64,000 bases of DNA from Progne subis subis (taxonomy: Eukaryota > Chordata > Aves > Passeriformes > Hirundinidae): positions 620,001 through 684,000 of the forward strand of contig JAKJHU010000067.1 of the NCBI GenBank assembly GCA_022316685.1, written 5' to 3'. This document shows, piece after piece, positions 40,718-53,868 of the stretch. A program made the translations under genes and the position numbers. The notes below the pieces were generated by a model that was not told where the DNA came from, searched no databases, and was given only the letters and a program-made list of their open reading frames with translations. The stretch's first letter is position 1. Each line of letters begins with the position of its first letter.

Positions 40718-43099
40718 ACTCTTATCTATAAGGGAATTAAGAAACAGAAAAACAAAATCCAAATACACACCCTCACCCCCATTTCTTTAGAGGTTAGTTG
40801 TCTTCTATATTTACTATTTCCTCAGTTTTGTTGTTTGATTTATGTCCCCTTTACTTCACTGGAGATCAGTGCAGTTTAGGGGGAAAGTGAAATGCGGAAT
40901 ATATTTGTTTCCTCTCCTTTGTGTTCTTTGGCCAGCTTTCTGATGGGTAACTGTTTATCCAGTATTAGTGCACATTGGAGAGGCACCAGAGGACATCCAA
41001 AGATATTGACTCTAAGGGTGTAGTCATGTCAGAGGCCTGGTCTTAATCATGCTCTATTCCTTCATGATAAAACTAGTCAAGCTGCATTATTGCTACAGTA
41101 CCTGAGAATGGAATAGCTAGCCAAATATCTTCTAATTAATCTTTTTCTATCGCCAATGCAATGTTTGCTGCAGGATAACTGAAGGGATGAATCGAAGATT
41201 TTCCCTTTCCTTTGTATTTTCTCAGATTTCTTTCTCTGTAGCTGATGCTTGTTTCAATTATTATTATTATTGAAATTTGTGTTTCCATTTTTCTCAAACT
41301 ATTTGCATTTATCTTGAGCTGGAAAGATAACCTATGACCTAAGCAATGACCTTCTCTTTACACAAAATTTCACAGGCTAAACTTTCAACAAGGAACTTTG
41401 AACAAGGAAGAGAGAGCAATATCCATTCAGTGGAGTTCTAATTTTTTTTTTTTTTTTTTTCAGTACAGGTTCCTAAATGTTAGTGTCTAATGATTTTAGA
41501 CTTGGATTTAATTCAGTACATCTTTCTGCAGACATTCTACTCAATGTGGGAAGTTATTCAAATACTTAGAGGACCCAGGAGTGATAATATTGCTATTGCC
41601 TGATGATTAGAGCATCTACCCAGGAGATAAATATACAGCTTTCTGTTTCTCTTTCCATTAATTTTTAATTGTTTATATGGAGTAAATTGACAGCACCTCT
41701 CAGAAATGTTTCTGACATATCCTTTTGTAAAGAAGAAGCAAAAAGAGTCACATCTGCTCAGGCAAACAAGAACCTAAACCTGGGTTCTGTGTGATCTTTC
41801 AAGACTGAACAGTTTCTAACCCTTTTCTTCCTTTTGTAGATTTTGAAAATGCTGTGATTTATGACTTAATTTAATCTGTTTTTCTTAAAAGTTTCCCATA
41901 TAAACACTTAATTTTACATATTTTTAAGGCTTTTTATCAAAGAATATTAAATGTATTGCATGTGTCAGTAGGACAGACATACATGGACATGCATTGCCTG
42001 ATTTATTTTTGTTTCTTTCTCTATTTTGTTTTCTACATATTCTCACTTTTATAATCCTGTGTAAAATATCAGCATATATACAATTACTTACTCGGGTAAC
42101 AACTGTTTCAAGGTAAGAAATTTGCCAGCTATTTTCAGCATTAGTTATCAGGTTCAGCAACTATTTAGATTAATCTGTGTAATACTTTTTGTATAGATCA
42201 CTTTTGATTTGCTAAATATAGCTTTTTATATTTTTTCTCTAACTGATGTCAAATTGATTAGACACTAATGCCCTAGTATGTCACTAGACTGTTTTCATCT
42301 GAGAAACAGAGGAAAGGGAGTCACTTTACAGCCCTCAGAGATTTCCAGCTGAAATGAGTTAACATCTGAAAACACTACTAAACTGGCCCTATTTTCTTTC
42401 TATCCACCCTGCTCAGTCATAAGAACTATTAACCTTTGATTAACCTTTGTGTTAACTATATATTTTCAAATTCCTTATAAGCTCCCATGAGAACTGAAGG
42501 CTAATGTTCAGCCAATGTTCACAACATGTTTAATTTTCAGGCAAATAAACTAATTTTCAACAATCAGACCATAAGCATTAGAAAAAACTTAAGTTCTTGG
42601 GTCATAAATGTTCAGGACAGCAGTGTGTAAAAATATATTATTTAGGCCTGTGGATATTAAGTACATTCATTAAAATATGATTCAGCATTAGCTGAATGGT
42701 CTTACTTTACAAAGAAAAGTAAATGTAGGCTCTGAGCAAGATTCTCAGCAGTGTAGGCAAATAGAACTTTGCCTCCTCTGAGTAAAGTGACATATAATTT
42801 ATTTGGTTTTTACTGCGAGTGACACTGCAATTACATTTTGAAGGTGATGTTCTAGTCTGTCAGGATAAAGTGTACTTCAGCCAATGCATTTAACCAATAA
42901 TTTAGATTCCTACATAAATTCCTCATTTAGTGTTTTTATTACCAAGTCCTTCCTTCTTTATGCTTACCACTTACTTCATCCTTCCTTTTTCTTTTTTTAA
43001 CAAGTTTCTTTTAGCTTGACTCTAAGGCTATTCTAATATATTTTGAAAGGCTTTGCTCATTTTGTTCTCATTTTGTTCACCTTTCCTTTCTCTCTCTTT

Positions 43100-43119
43100 T
43101 GTTGTTGTTGTTGTTGTTG
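43100..43119 (+). repeat. (GTT)n microsatellite
   Basis: About six tandem GTT triplets after a T-rich pyrimidine stretch. Confidence 0.85.
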
Positions 43120-45017
43120 ACTTGTCTCTCTAGTTGTTCTATAAAAATTCCTAATATTATGCCTTATGCTTCATCTCTTCAAATTAATCTGTTCTGACAC
43201 ATTCTTCTCCTAATCTCTTCTTAGCTCACTTGTTTGCTCAGGGTTGGTTGTTTTTTTTTTTTTTTATCCTTGTGTGTCTCATCTGTGACTTCTCTGGAGA
43301 CTTGTGGCTGATGTGCCCTTCAGAGCTGACCATTAGTGGATAGAGATGATGAATGGGAGAGAGGGCTGGCAAGGAAGTGCCAATTAGAGAAGCACAGCAC
43401 TTGCTGTTCTTGTGGAAACTACAGTGGGACATCAAGGTAGTTAGAGCAGTAAGTGAATAAATGTCTTGAACTTTGCATTGTGATATATGAGAGAAACAGA
43501 CTATGTTTCTGAAAACTCACTGTAATGGGACCAATCTTATAAAATGGTATATTCTTGACATGCTTGAATAACCAATCACCCAGAGTAAATAAGCACAAAC
43601 AAGTAATGAAAATCAAACTATAGACTATAATATCTTTGTGAGATATGGGCACACTTGGTTCTCAAGGAAATTAATAACCATTGTACAACATTGTTGCTTA
43701 ATAAAGTCTGAATCTCTATCACAGACAATACTCTTTTTTCATTTTCCATTTCTTTTCATTTATTTGAATATGAAACTAATGTATCTAACATAATGGGGAT
43801 AAAATAATGAGAATACAAGGTTTTTAAAAACAATAACTTACTTTTGTCTGTCTCCCTACTTATGACTCATATTTCTTGTTTATATTACTAAGTAGTGATG
43901 GATAAATAAATTTCTTACATTAACTTTGGATGGGAAAACTTAAGCTACCAGTAATAAACATTTCATGTGGTGAGCTATATGAAAATACTTTCAGAAAAAT
44001 TTGTAGTGATTTTTCCAGCATGTGCTGTTTTCCAGGAAAACACTCAAAGACTATGTAATACAGAGAGGTTGTTTTTTCTTCCTTGTTTAAGATTTATGTA
44101 CTGAAACCAGACATGTACAGAAAGCTGTACATGAAACTAGATGTGCAGGAGATTCTGACACATACAAAATCAGTGTATCAAGATACCAGATACAGTCTCT
44201 TGGATTATCTTTGGTGATGATTTCATGCAAGTCTTAACCCTTTTTTCTTCAATTTATAGCTAGCTAGCTAGATAAAAGTAGGTGAGTTTGGTAGAGAAAC
44301 TCTTAAGGTGGTACATCTTGGGTCTAGAAGAACTGGGACTGTTTTTGCATAACTCTATGCCTAACTGATAACTCCTAATAGGAAATTGAACACAGACATA
44401 AAGTTGCTGTATCCCAAGAATGCTGATAAGATGAACACAGACATATTATTCCCACTCAGAGGTCCATTACCCAGTTTGGGTGAGAAATGAATGTCTCAGT
44501 CTCAATTGAGTATCTCAGGATTTTAGTATGCTTCTAGTAATGATGGCCATTCTAGCAGGGTTATTTAGCTTGCTACACTTATCACACCCAGATTGTGATT
44601 GATTTCACTGAGATTTCAACTCTTTAGCTTGACTTTAATAGTAATTGCAGTTTTAAATAAAATATATGTATGCATGCTTAAAAAACTTTGTAAATAGTTT
44701 TTAGATGATTATATGGAAATTATCTGAAGTTGGTCATAAATGATTTTTCCAGATAGGAAAAACACAGGACTTTTGAAGGTTCCCGTATTTTGTATAATGA
44801 TTAGCACATTGTCAATACTAGAATAGGTTAAATCAGTTCATGTATTTTCCACCAGCCCAGAAGTGCTTCCTCTTATCTATTTCACAAAGCTCAAGAGTGT
44901 ATTTTCAGATAACAGCTGAACTCCACAATAGATATCATATTTCATCTAACCACCACCACCTGGTTGACCTGCGATATCTATATTGTAATACAGTTGTAGT
45001 AATGTTGTAATTTTCAC

Positions 45018-45093
45018 GTGGGTTTTTTTTGTTGTTTTGTTTAGGTTTTTTGTTTAGGTGGTGGTGGTGTTTTTTTAGGGTTTTTTGTTTTTT
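45018..45093 (+). repeat. G/T-rich tract
   Basis: A plus-strand stretch of T runs, TTTG, TTAGG and GGTGGTGG motifs with only a few A. It belongs to the same class of tract as 4,585 and 49,956. Confidence 0.75.
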
Positions 45094-48000
45094 CATTGAA
45101 TAGAAAGCCTTTTGTTGGAAGCTTCTTTAGTTATTCTACTTTACCCTGTCTACTATTTAGCATCAAAATAACCAGTATGACTGTGGTAATTTTTTTAAAT
45201 GAATTTGCCAAATCTTATTACATCCTTAATTCTTATTTACTCTGATTCATTGTATCTTAATTAGTTGCAATAAGTTTAGAACCTTCAGAGATTTAAATCT
45301 GCAAAATTATCTTCTGTGTTTTTGCTCTTTACCCAAATCAAGTAACAGGCGAAAAAACCAATTTGATGGCATATATGTTTGATTCCTGCATTCATACATG
45401 AGAATAATAAGCCATGAGTGGGAAAATGAGGCAAATTCACACAAGAAGAAAATTACCCATCAAATTAATGTGTCCTGAAAGTTTTCTTAGAGAGTAGCTT
45501 TTGTATGTCTGATCTCTTTGTCAGTCTCTGAGGTGTCTTTGAATTCCTGCTTCATTCCTACTTTTTTTAGGTTGGAATTAAGGAAAGAGGCAAGGGAAAA
45601 GAGGTTAGCTAGGAAATTAGAAGAGAAATGTGTCAGAAATTGATTTCTGTTAGTTCTGTCATCTATCCAAAAATAGCTATGTTCTTATCCTTACACACAT
45701 TTACTTAGACTATTCTAAAAACTACCTTGGTATTTACAATCTGTAACTAATGTTACATGCTTGTTCACATGTGCACCTTTCAATATTGGTCGCTGTTTCA
45801 GTGCTACAATTAGAAAGTGAACTGGTAGAGAGGGAGAGGTGCAGAATTACAGAGGCTGCATAGACACAAACAAGGTAATATTTCCTCAGCTGCTGCAAAG
45901 CCCTCCAATGACTCTCCTTCACATTGTTCACTATTGTATTTGTTTCACACTACTCAAATGCCTCGTCAGTCTTTAAAAACTGAACTCAGTATGAAAATGG
46001 TGTATCATAAGTCATGAGCCTCACAGATGTAATACTTCTCTTCTAGTTCCAAAATGGGATTGTCTAGTTTCTAGGAATGAGTGACAGGAAACTTCTGTTT
46101 ATAGCCTGGTGCAGAAGCAAAGCTCATCAATGGTCCATTTACTTTCCAATTGTTCAGGAAAATAAAAGCTGAAAAATGTGAAGGAAATGCTAAAGAAGCA
46201 ATTTTTCTCTCTGCTAATAATGTTCTACAACACAAAATGCCAAATACTGCATTTTATCTCTGTGAGTGTTACTCAGATTTAGACTTGTATAGAGTTTGAG
46301 TGAGAAAGATTTAAACATAGGTCTTGGTTTAATTTAGAACTGATTGCTCATTAATCTTTGGAATGGTTATCCAAACTGTCTTCCAACTGCAGGGGAGGCA
46401 ATTGGCTGCTATCATCAAACCCTGCTGTGCAGTATTCAGTTCCTCTCCGGCACAACATTTAGCCTTTTGTTCAATGTTTACATACAAAAAATTAAAGAGA
46501 AAATATTGCTTAATGAGCTAGTGTAGTTCGATCAAAGGAGTTAGGCATTTAGTGTCTGCAAGTCAGTAGCCTGTGTGAACCCACTTGAGTTGTTAGATGT
46601 AAAGCATAATTATTTCACACTTTTGATTTGGTGAGGCAGAAACCTCTGATGCCATGGAAACTGAAGGACTGCTTGAGCTGTTGATTCAAAACCAGGAATA
46701 ATATGTGCAAAGTCTAGATTTAATTGTGAGTTATTATTTGTCTCTCTCTGAACCATAATTTGATTTTTCTCTTCAGTGGGAAAAAGGAGCAACACTTCGT
46801 AGTTATGTATGAAAGATTCTGTGGGATGGTTAAGTACTTCTTTAGATTTTGGCTCTTCTTGATGAGGAACTCTGATGTCTCCTTACCACTACACATGCAA
46901 TGAAGTGGGAAGAGTGATTTCCAGTCAGGACATATAATGTATGTTTTCTTGGGCAGGAGTGTACTTTTCCTTTTCTTTTGGCTTATTTTAAAAAGACAGG
47001 CTATTTCGTGGCCCATATAATTCTTTCTGTGTGGACTGAGGTTCTTCTTTAGTTTGATTGAGAAAGACTGAATCCTTCTGAAGGTCACAGAAGTGTTAAA
47101 TGATGTAATGTTGATTGCATTAGAAACCAGACCATGAACTGTCCATCTGAGGGCAGAGCTGCTATTGAAGCAGTTCCACTGCTGACCTTTTCCAATATCA
47201 CTCTTTTTAGAATAAAATTATCATGGAAGAGCCCAAGTTCATCAGCCTTTACTTTCTGACTCAGCAGAGAAATAAAATACAACAGAAAAATAATAGCATA
47301 TTGTGTTGAATAACTAATATTTTTAGATTGTATCTGCGATTGAAAGAACAGCTATGTGCATGTGCAAAAATATCAATATAAAGCTATTAGTGAACTATCA
47401 GTTGGGATAGTATTTATTTCTGAAAAATATGTGCATTTACATGTTAGCATTATGATTAGAAAACAGCATACTAGCAAAATCTAAATAAAGAATACAAATA
47501 GATTTCAGGACTGCTGGCCTCCAAGTAATGTCAAGGAGCCCAAGGACAAGGACTTTTCATGTGTTGTAGTTTTTTATATCCCTGTTCTGGCAGCAAAGGA
47601 CAAATTGAGTAATAGGAAACTCATGCCAGTCAAAAACATTTTATTTAGTGTAATCCCTTGTCAGGCTAATGTAAAAGCATATATCTTATTTTAATGGGAC
47701 TGCCACTGATCTGTCAAATGAAAAAGAGTAAGTTGTGCAGCTTAAACATGTTAGTATTTCTGTCTTAAAAAGACATCCAAATGCAAACTATTGCTGCTGT
47801 CTACAGCCATCTCACCAAAATATCTGACAGTGGCCAGAGGGATTAAAACAGGTGGTCTATCATGTGATCAAATCAGAATTAAAAGCATTTTATCTCTTGT
47901 GAGTTCTATTATTGCAGGAGAAAATTTAAAAAAAAAAAAGTATATTCTATAAGGATATAAAACAAAATAATCATAACATATACTTTCAACATATGTATGG

Positions 48001-48403
48001 AATTTTAATTATTATTATGTTATCAGAAAGGTGTGAATTCCTTAAAGAGATATATTGCATTTGTTGTCTATCTGTCCTATTTGCAAAATAAGACATAGTG
48101 TTTTGAGAAATAACACTATGTTCGGGTTCCACTAGTGAAATATTTAATCAATTTTTTTCTGACATTTCTGCAAGTCCAAAATTTTCCCTCTGAAAATAGT
48201 CAAAGGTCATTGTCTTCTCTTTGGTGATAAAGAGTGATAGTAAAATTGTGTGTCTGTTTGAAGCATACATTCTGCACCACAGTCATGCAAATCTTTTTAT
48301 ATGTTATATATATTTATATTCATAGTATATAGTCTAATATGTACCTCATAGTATAGTATGTACTGTATATTGTATATATTATTGTATGTATAGTCTCATA
48401 TGG

Positions 48404-49071
48404 TGTGGTGGTTTCAGGTAGATTTTGGGAGAAATCCTCCCACGGGGCCCCCCTCCCCTCCCCCAACCGGTTCGGGAAAAGACTTCCTCAGAGAGAAGTG
48501 GAAAAAACCTGTTTATTAAACAGGCAAAGCACTCCCAGCACAATACCCGATGACAAGAGCTTCGTGTCGCTTACGGAGGGATAACAAACTTAAAGAAAGT
48601 CTCTCCTCTTGAAGATCGTCACTGCGCTCCACCGCTCCGTCTCCGCTGGCGCTGGGAGAAAAGGAGATGTGCAGGGCTGGTCTTGGTGGGGTGGGTCCCC
48701 TGTGGAGGCCCCCGGTGCTTCCCCAGGTCCTTAGTCTGGAGAGGTTGGAACAGTTCAGAGGAGAGGGCAAAAAAGAAAAAAAGGAAAGAAAAAAAAAAGG
48801 AAAAAAGGAAAAGGAGAAAAAAAAAGGAAAAAAGAAAAAGGAAAAAAAAAGCAAAAAACTTCAGCTATTCTACAGTGTCTAACTACGCTAGCACTAAACT
48901 AACTAACTGCTGGGGAAGAAAACAACAGAGCTTCTTCAGTCTTGCCGAGCTCCAACTCCCCTGCTTCAAGGTCACTCCGAGGAGCAGAGTTTTCCTGGGG
49001 AAAAACAAACTGTGCTTGCCCTCCCCCCTGCACCCAACAGACGACTGGGGATACACAGTCACCCCAGGACA
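48404..49071 (-). mobile_element. solo LTR, family A, younger copy
   Basis: On the minus strand the element runs from TGTCCTGGGGTGACTG (at 49,071) to AAACCACCACA (at 48,404). It is flanked by the 5-bp direct repeat TATGG at 48,399-48,403 and 49,072-49,076. The match extends two further bases because the outer CA coincides with the left flank. It aligns along its whole length with the proviral LTR at 61,384, including a long purine tract on the plus strand (about 48,768-48,850) and the right-end block. The minus-strand AATAAA lies at 48,512-48,517. No gag, pol or primer site adjoins it, so it is a solo LTR. Open frames of 109 to 132 codons inside it are artefacts of the LTR. Confidence 0.93.
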
Positions 49072-49955
49072 TATGGAATGAAGCGCATTTGTTGTCCGTG
49101 GAAAAGTTGAAGCTTCTGTAATGTTTTAGTGAAAACCAAGAGCTTCTGTCTGAAAACTCATTCCTATCATATCTGGAATTTTCTATAGGAAATATATATC
49201 CATGTTTAATCTGGTGAGAGGGTTTCATGTTGCAGTTTCTTGCCTTATATTGCTGTCTCTGAAGGAAGGTGTCAAGTTTTGGATTGAGAGGAAAATCTGG
49301 CCGCCTAGGCCTGTTTGATCAGATCAAGTGGCTGAAAAACTGGCTCTTGAGCACTTTATAGATGGTAGAAATAGACAAGCTCTTATCTCATCTGTCTCAC
49401 TTCAAATAGTCTCCTACTATTTTCAAGCCTATTATCCTCCTACTGTGTTTACCTTCTTATCATTTCATTCTGAAAGTCTGAGTAGCAAGACCCAGTTCAG
49501 AAAATAAAATATTTGAGTTTTGTTCTAAAACTTGCCATCAGACCAGTTAGATTATTTTCTCTTCCACTCTGTGCTATCCCCAAAACATAACTATTTTATA
49601 GTTTTATCCATGGCAGTCAGAGTAAATGCATGAAGCCATGTTTATGGGTGTTATAAAACATATGAAAATATGCGAAGCCTTCATTTTTAAGTATTGCAAC
49701 TCTAAACCCCCAGAGCTATAATGGGAATAGTGGGATAGCCTTTAAAGTTCACATATTTGAGTGTTTCTCCTGTACTGTGAACACTTGAAAATGAGAGCAG
49801 TGGATTATTTCAGTCTGCAGGTGAGTTCACATGATCTGTATTAAATATGATTAAAGAGTCTTGTGCAAAGACTCATTTTAAATTAAACATGAATTATTTT
49901 TAATTATTTTTCATGGTTTCAGTTGTTCCTAAACTAATAGTATGGAGTTCTTTTC

Positions 49956-50182
49956 TGTGGGGTTTGGTTTGGTTTGGTTTGGGGTTTTTTTTTTGGGGGG
50001 GGGTGGGGTTTTTTTGGGGTTTTTTGGGTTTTTTTGTTTGGTTGGGTTTTTTTGTTTGTTTGTTTGTTTGTTTTTTGTTTTTTTGGTTTTTTGTGTTTGT
50101 TTTGTTTTGGGTTTTTTTTGGTTTTGTTTTTTGGGTTTTTATTTTTTGTTGTTGTTTTGTTTTGTATTTTTGTTGTTGTTGT
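49956..50182 (+). repeat. long G/T-only tract with G-quadruplex motif
   Basis: From 49,956 to 50,140 (185 bases) the plus strand contains only G and T. A few A follow, then (GTT)n to about 50,182. Within it, G runs at 49,995-50,003, 50,005-50,008, 50,016-50,019 and 50,026-50,028, separated by 1, 7 and 6 bases, fit a G-quadruplex pattern. The frames of about 92 to 118 codons through it are low-complexity translations. Confidence 0.95.
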
Positions 50183-51790
50183 TGTTTTTAGTCTTTAATC
50201 AATCTTTGCTGACCAGCCATAAAAAGGGGCTTCCCAGACAGGACAAAAACAAAGAACATCTGTCAAAAATCTTTTTGAATATAAAATTGAACAATTAACA
50301 TGAAAAAGGTGGTGGGCTATAGGCTTCAGTGTGGTAATTTAAGGATATAAAGCCTCCTTACGCTTAGGGAGAGACAAAGTAATGACTTTAACCTATTAAA
50401 TAGTTAGGCACGTCTTTTAGAAAATTTTAATGGGTTATTGCTTATCAGAAGGGATTTTTTGACTTCTATAACTTTCTGCTATTTCATCTCCCAAGCATCC
50501 CTTCTGTAGAGGTAGTCTTAAGAATTTTTCTCACTGTCAAACACCACAACTTGACAAACTCATTTCATACTTCAGTTTATAATCAGAGCTTCAACTCATT
50601 GCTTGGCTTCTGACTGCATCTTCATGTGACTGACTGAGCCAGTGATCCCTGCTCTTCTAATGTGTTGCTGCTTTGATAGAATATTTCATTGTTAATCCCA
50701 CTTGATAGGATAACTCTCAGTGTTAACAAAGATGGAGTTGAATGGAGATCAGTGTCAAGCATCATTTCAGAGTAATGATTACAGGGGAGACACTTCTACT
50801 ACTCTCCTCTCTGGGTAGCATTTCTCTACAGCACTCAACATTTCACTATTTCTTCAAACAAACAATAAGTATGTAATATATGGAAGTGATTTTAATCTAA
50901 ACTACAAATTTTATTCTAACTTGGATTAATACCCAAATATCAACAAATAGAAATAAGTGAAAATGTGGAACTCATCACAATAAAGATATTCTTCAGGTAT
51001 CACAAAAGACCTGTCACAGCAGTAATGTTATTATGTTTTCTAAGTGGAAGAGTTAAGCCAAGGAACATTTCATAAAACATGAAATCAACAATAGAAATGT
51101 AGATTAATCTCAACTCAAATGTAGAATATTCTAGAATAGAAATGGCAAATGAAATATGGCCTCTGGTATTAACTAAATAGCACAGACAGTATTTCTGTTT
51201 TCTCATTAATTTCTTAAGCAATATAATTTGAAACAGCAGCTGAACCTACCACTTTGGGAATTATCAATAGTTTTAATCATAGCAGATAAATAAGTCCCTC
51301 AGCTTTGCCTCAGGGGCCATTATTTTCCTAAGCAGTACAAAGATGGTGATGTAAATGCCTCTGTCTCAGGTCTTCCTACTTAATTGTAACCACTACATGC
51401 CATATGTACTCTACAGTCTCCAGCTAGGTGTTATTAATACAGAAGCTCTGCATTTATTATCCACTGAATTGCTCTTCTTCAGGGAAATATAAATTAAATT
51501 GAGTTATTATATACTTCCTTAGGTTAATAATAAATGAGAAAGAGAAATGTAATCTTTTTTGATACACTAATTCCTTGTAAAACGGGGATTCAAATCACAT
51601 TAGGATGAGTTCTCATAATATTAAAAATATATTTTCTTAACCTTAGCAAGGATTGGTTAATTTCTTTTAAAAACATCCTATTTTGCCATGTATTACATTC
51701 ATCTCAGCAACAATAGCCCCATAGAATAGAGGATTAAAAAAATATAAATTATATAATCAACTAGATACGCCTGATTAACCAAGAAACTGT

Positions 51791-51928
51791 AAAAAAAAAA
51801 AAAAAGAAAACCCCACCACAACAAAAAAGCCCCCAAACAACTAATAAACAACAACCCAAAAAACCAAACCAAAATCCCACAACCAACCAACAAAACCCAC
51901 AAACAAACAAACCCCAATCCCCCAAAAA
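51791..51928. repeat. A/C-rich tract
   Basis: It starts with a run of 15 A and one G, then A/C motifs (CCAAAC, ACAACCC, AACAAAC) for about 120 bases with rare T. It is the complement class of the G/T tracts. The reverse frame through it, rich in glycine, leucine and tryptophan, is a repeat translation. Confidence 0.85.
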
Positions 51929-52146
51929 GGAATATTAAGTGTATTTCTCTAAGCACATTATTCTGGATTTGGATTGTTGCTGTTGTATTGGCACACAAAA
52001 TATTTTCACAACAGAATAGCTCTCTTGTGAGGTTAGATGTCTGTCTTCTTAGTATTGGAAAGTGATGAACTGTATCTTTTCCTGGAACTTGAATTCTAAC
52101 GTCTCTACTTCATTTTAAGAAGGAGTCAAATATATTGCTTCCTAAC

Positions 52147-52149
<3 letters not shown>

Positions 52150-52200
<51 letters not shown>
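52150..52200. repeat. pure poly-T tract, 51 bases
   Basis: The longest homopolymer in the window, with no interruption. There is no recognisable retrocopy body on its left or right. Confidence 0.95.
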
Positions 52201-52202
<2 letters not shown>

Positions 52203-52532
52203 CATGAAGTGCTGAAATATTTACTGCTAGCGTATCTTATGAGCCAATCAATTTGCACAGAAGTTTGGAGGACTTGCCTAGAATAGGAATTTGCTCTGTA
52301 CTGTGAATCCTGAGGAGTATGTAGTCATACTAATCCAAAATATGACTCTTCCACAATTCATAGGATTATGACATGTAGAAGCAATCATTCAGCTATAGTG
52401 ATAGGTAGACGATCAGTAAACTTGTAGTGCTTACGTTTATGAAGTAAAACCTTTACTCAAAATTAATTGAATTTGCAGCAAATGTATAGTGGTAAATGTG
52501 CTCTGCAATAGTGGAAACATTTCAATCAGTAC

Positions 52533-52540
<8 letters not shown>

Positions 52541-52576
<36 letters not shown>
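52541..52576 (+). repeat. (GT)18 microsatellite
   Basis: Eighteen GT units, flanked by short alternating AT stretches on both sides. It is a candidate polymorphic marker. Alternating purine-pyrimidine of this length can adopt Z-DNA in principle. Confidence 0.97.
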
Positions 52577-52579
<3 letters not shown>

Positions 52580-52710
52580 CACATGTATATATATGTCTGT
52601 GTGTATATAAGTAATGTATTGTTTTTATATATTTCACATGTATTCTATGTACATATGCCTACAATCTCAAGTGCTTTTATGTGATAGCTAGAGAAATAGA
52701 TAGCTAAATA

Positions 52711-52729
52711 GCTAGATAGATAGATAGAT
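52711..52729 (+). repeat. short (TAGA)n run
   Basis: Four TAGA tetranucleotides after related GCTAGA and GCTAAATA wording. Confidence 0.8.
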
Positions 52730-52767
52730 TAAAAATAATTTTTCTTCTTCTTGTGGGTTAACCCTCA

Positions 52768-52976
52768 TAGCCAGGAATTGGAACCTCATGAGGTTCATCA
52801 AGGCCAAGTGCATGTTCCTGCATCTGATACAGGGCAACCCCCAGTATGGACAGAGGTTGTGGGATGGAGAGAACAGCCTTGACAAGAAGGACTTGGGGGT
52901 GCTGGTGAATGAAATGTTAGATATGGGCTGGAAATGCATGTTTTTGGCCCAGAAACCAAACAGATCCTGGGCTGAA
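52768..52976 (+). mobile_element. CR1 LINE internal fragment, sense
   Basis: The phrases AACCTCATGAGGTTCATCAA, GCCAAGTGCATGTTCCTGCA, GGACTTGGGGGTGCTGGTG and CAGATCCTGGGCTG follow in CR1 order. They correspond to the segment at the end of ORF2, the same segment that begins the copy at 32,345. Both ends are missing, so it is a piece of a larger decayed copy. The short overlapping frames in it are remnants. Confidence 0.85.
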
Positions 52977-53141
52977 TAGGAAAAAACAAAAATTACTCAG
53001 GGAAGGAGTGAAATAAACCTATTTAAATCTTAATATTTACTTTGAAAGCTCAAAATGAAGAATGTTTTACGCAGTGGTGACAGGCCCAAAGACTATTCAG
53101 TGTGGAAGATGAATTCTTAATAAATAGTTTTTTCCAACCAG

Positions 53142-53161
53142 AATTTTTTTTTTTTTTTTTT
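53142..53161. repeat. poly-T tract
   Basis: About 20 uninterrupted T before CCC. Confidence 0.8.
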
Positions 53162-53868
53162 CCCTTGTGTTTTCCACCACTTACTAAGTGATAGAATGCT
53201 GAAAGTCAAACAATTTTTCTACTAAGACATATGGTCTGCTCATATCTGAACAGTTCACTTTGCACTTTAATAAAGTTAATACAAATATATACCTGAGGGA
53301 ATGCACTCAGAAGCCTTCTACATAGACTTTAGAAGAGGGCTTATCACCAAGTAGCATTTCAGCAGTTCAAGTTGTGTATTTCATGTATGCTGGCAGCAAA
53401 GCTCAGCTGAGTGATCTAAACGTAGGAGCAAGGTGCTCTAGTGTTGACATCACCAGGTCAGGGTGAGGTCTGCTTACATCAGGTTTGCCGTGTAGTTTTC
53501 AGGTCTTTTCAGGAGATATTGTCCCTTCTTGCTTGTGAACCACTCCTGCAGTTTTTTCTGTTTACATTTTGAACTGATTGTATTGCTTCAAAGGCAAGAG
53601 TTTAATTTGTGTTAACACAGAAAATGTCTTCATTCAATATATCAACCACAACTTGCTATTTCTCGTTGCAGTCCTCTCTTCCATCTCTTCCTTCATAGAC
53701 GGTGGTACATAGTTTAGCCAATGTCATCCCTGTTCACATCCATGTTATTTCATCATAGATCAGAATGGATCTGTTCTTTCATTTTTGCCCTCTGTGCAAT
53801 GTTTATTTTTAAAGAGGCATCTCAGCCATAAGTGTAGATGCATCCAAAGCATTTTATCTTTCTGTAAG

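Larger units (their letters stand above)
33179..48403. other. gene-free AT-rich DNA
   Basis: About 15 kb without a recognisable host exon, RNA gene or full transposon. A GC-richer patch at about 36,740-37,060 holds a G-quadruplex motif and overlapping open frames up to 118 codons on both strands. It might be a decayed LTR or transposon, but I found no ends. Poly-A near 37,494-37,518, poly-T near 39,058-39,070, 39,482-39,496 and 41,443-41,460, and (GTTTT)n near 38,618-38,646 are minor simple repeats. Confidence 0.5.
49072..53868. other. gene-free AT-rich DNA between LTRs
   Basis: Apart from simple repeats and a small CR1 piece, nothing is recognisable. Open frames over repeats (49,913-50,298 and 51,699-51,998) are hydrophobic translations of G/T or A/C tracts. 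Confidence 0.55.

Noticed and set aside
41590..41640. GATTAGAGCATCTACC resembling the A box of a tRNA-derived SINE
   Set aside because: There is no matching B box or SINE body downstream.
48683..49081. 132-codon plus-strand frame
   Set aside because: It lies in and across the solo LTR at 48,404, and its lysine/glutamate-rich middle is the translation of the LTR purine tract.
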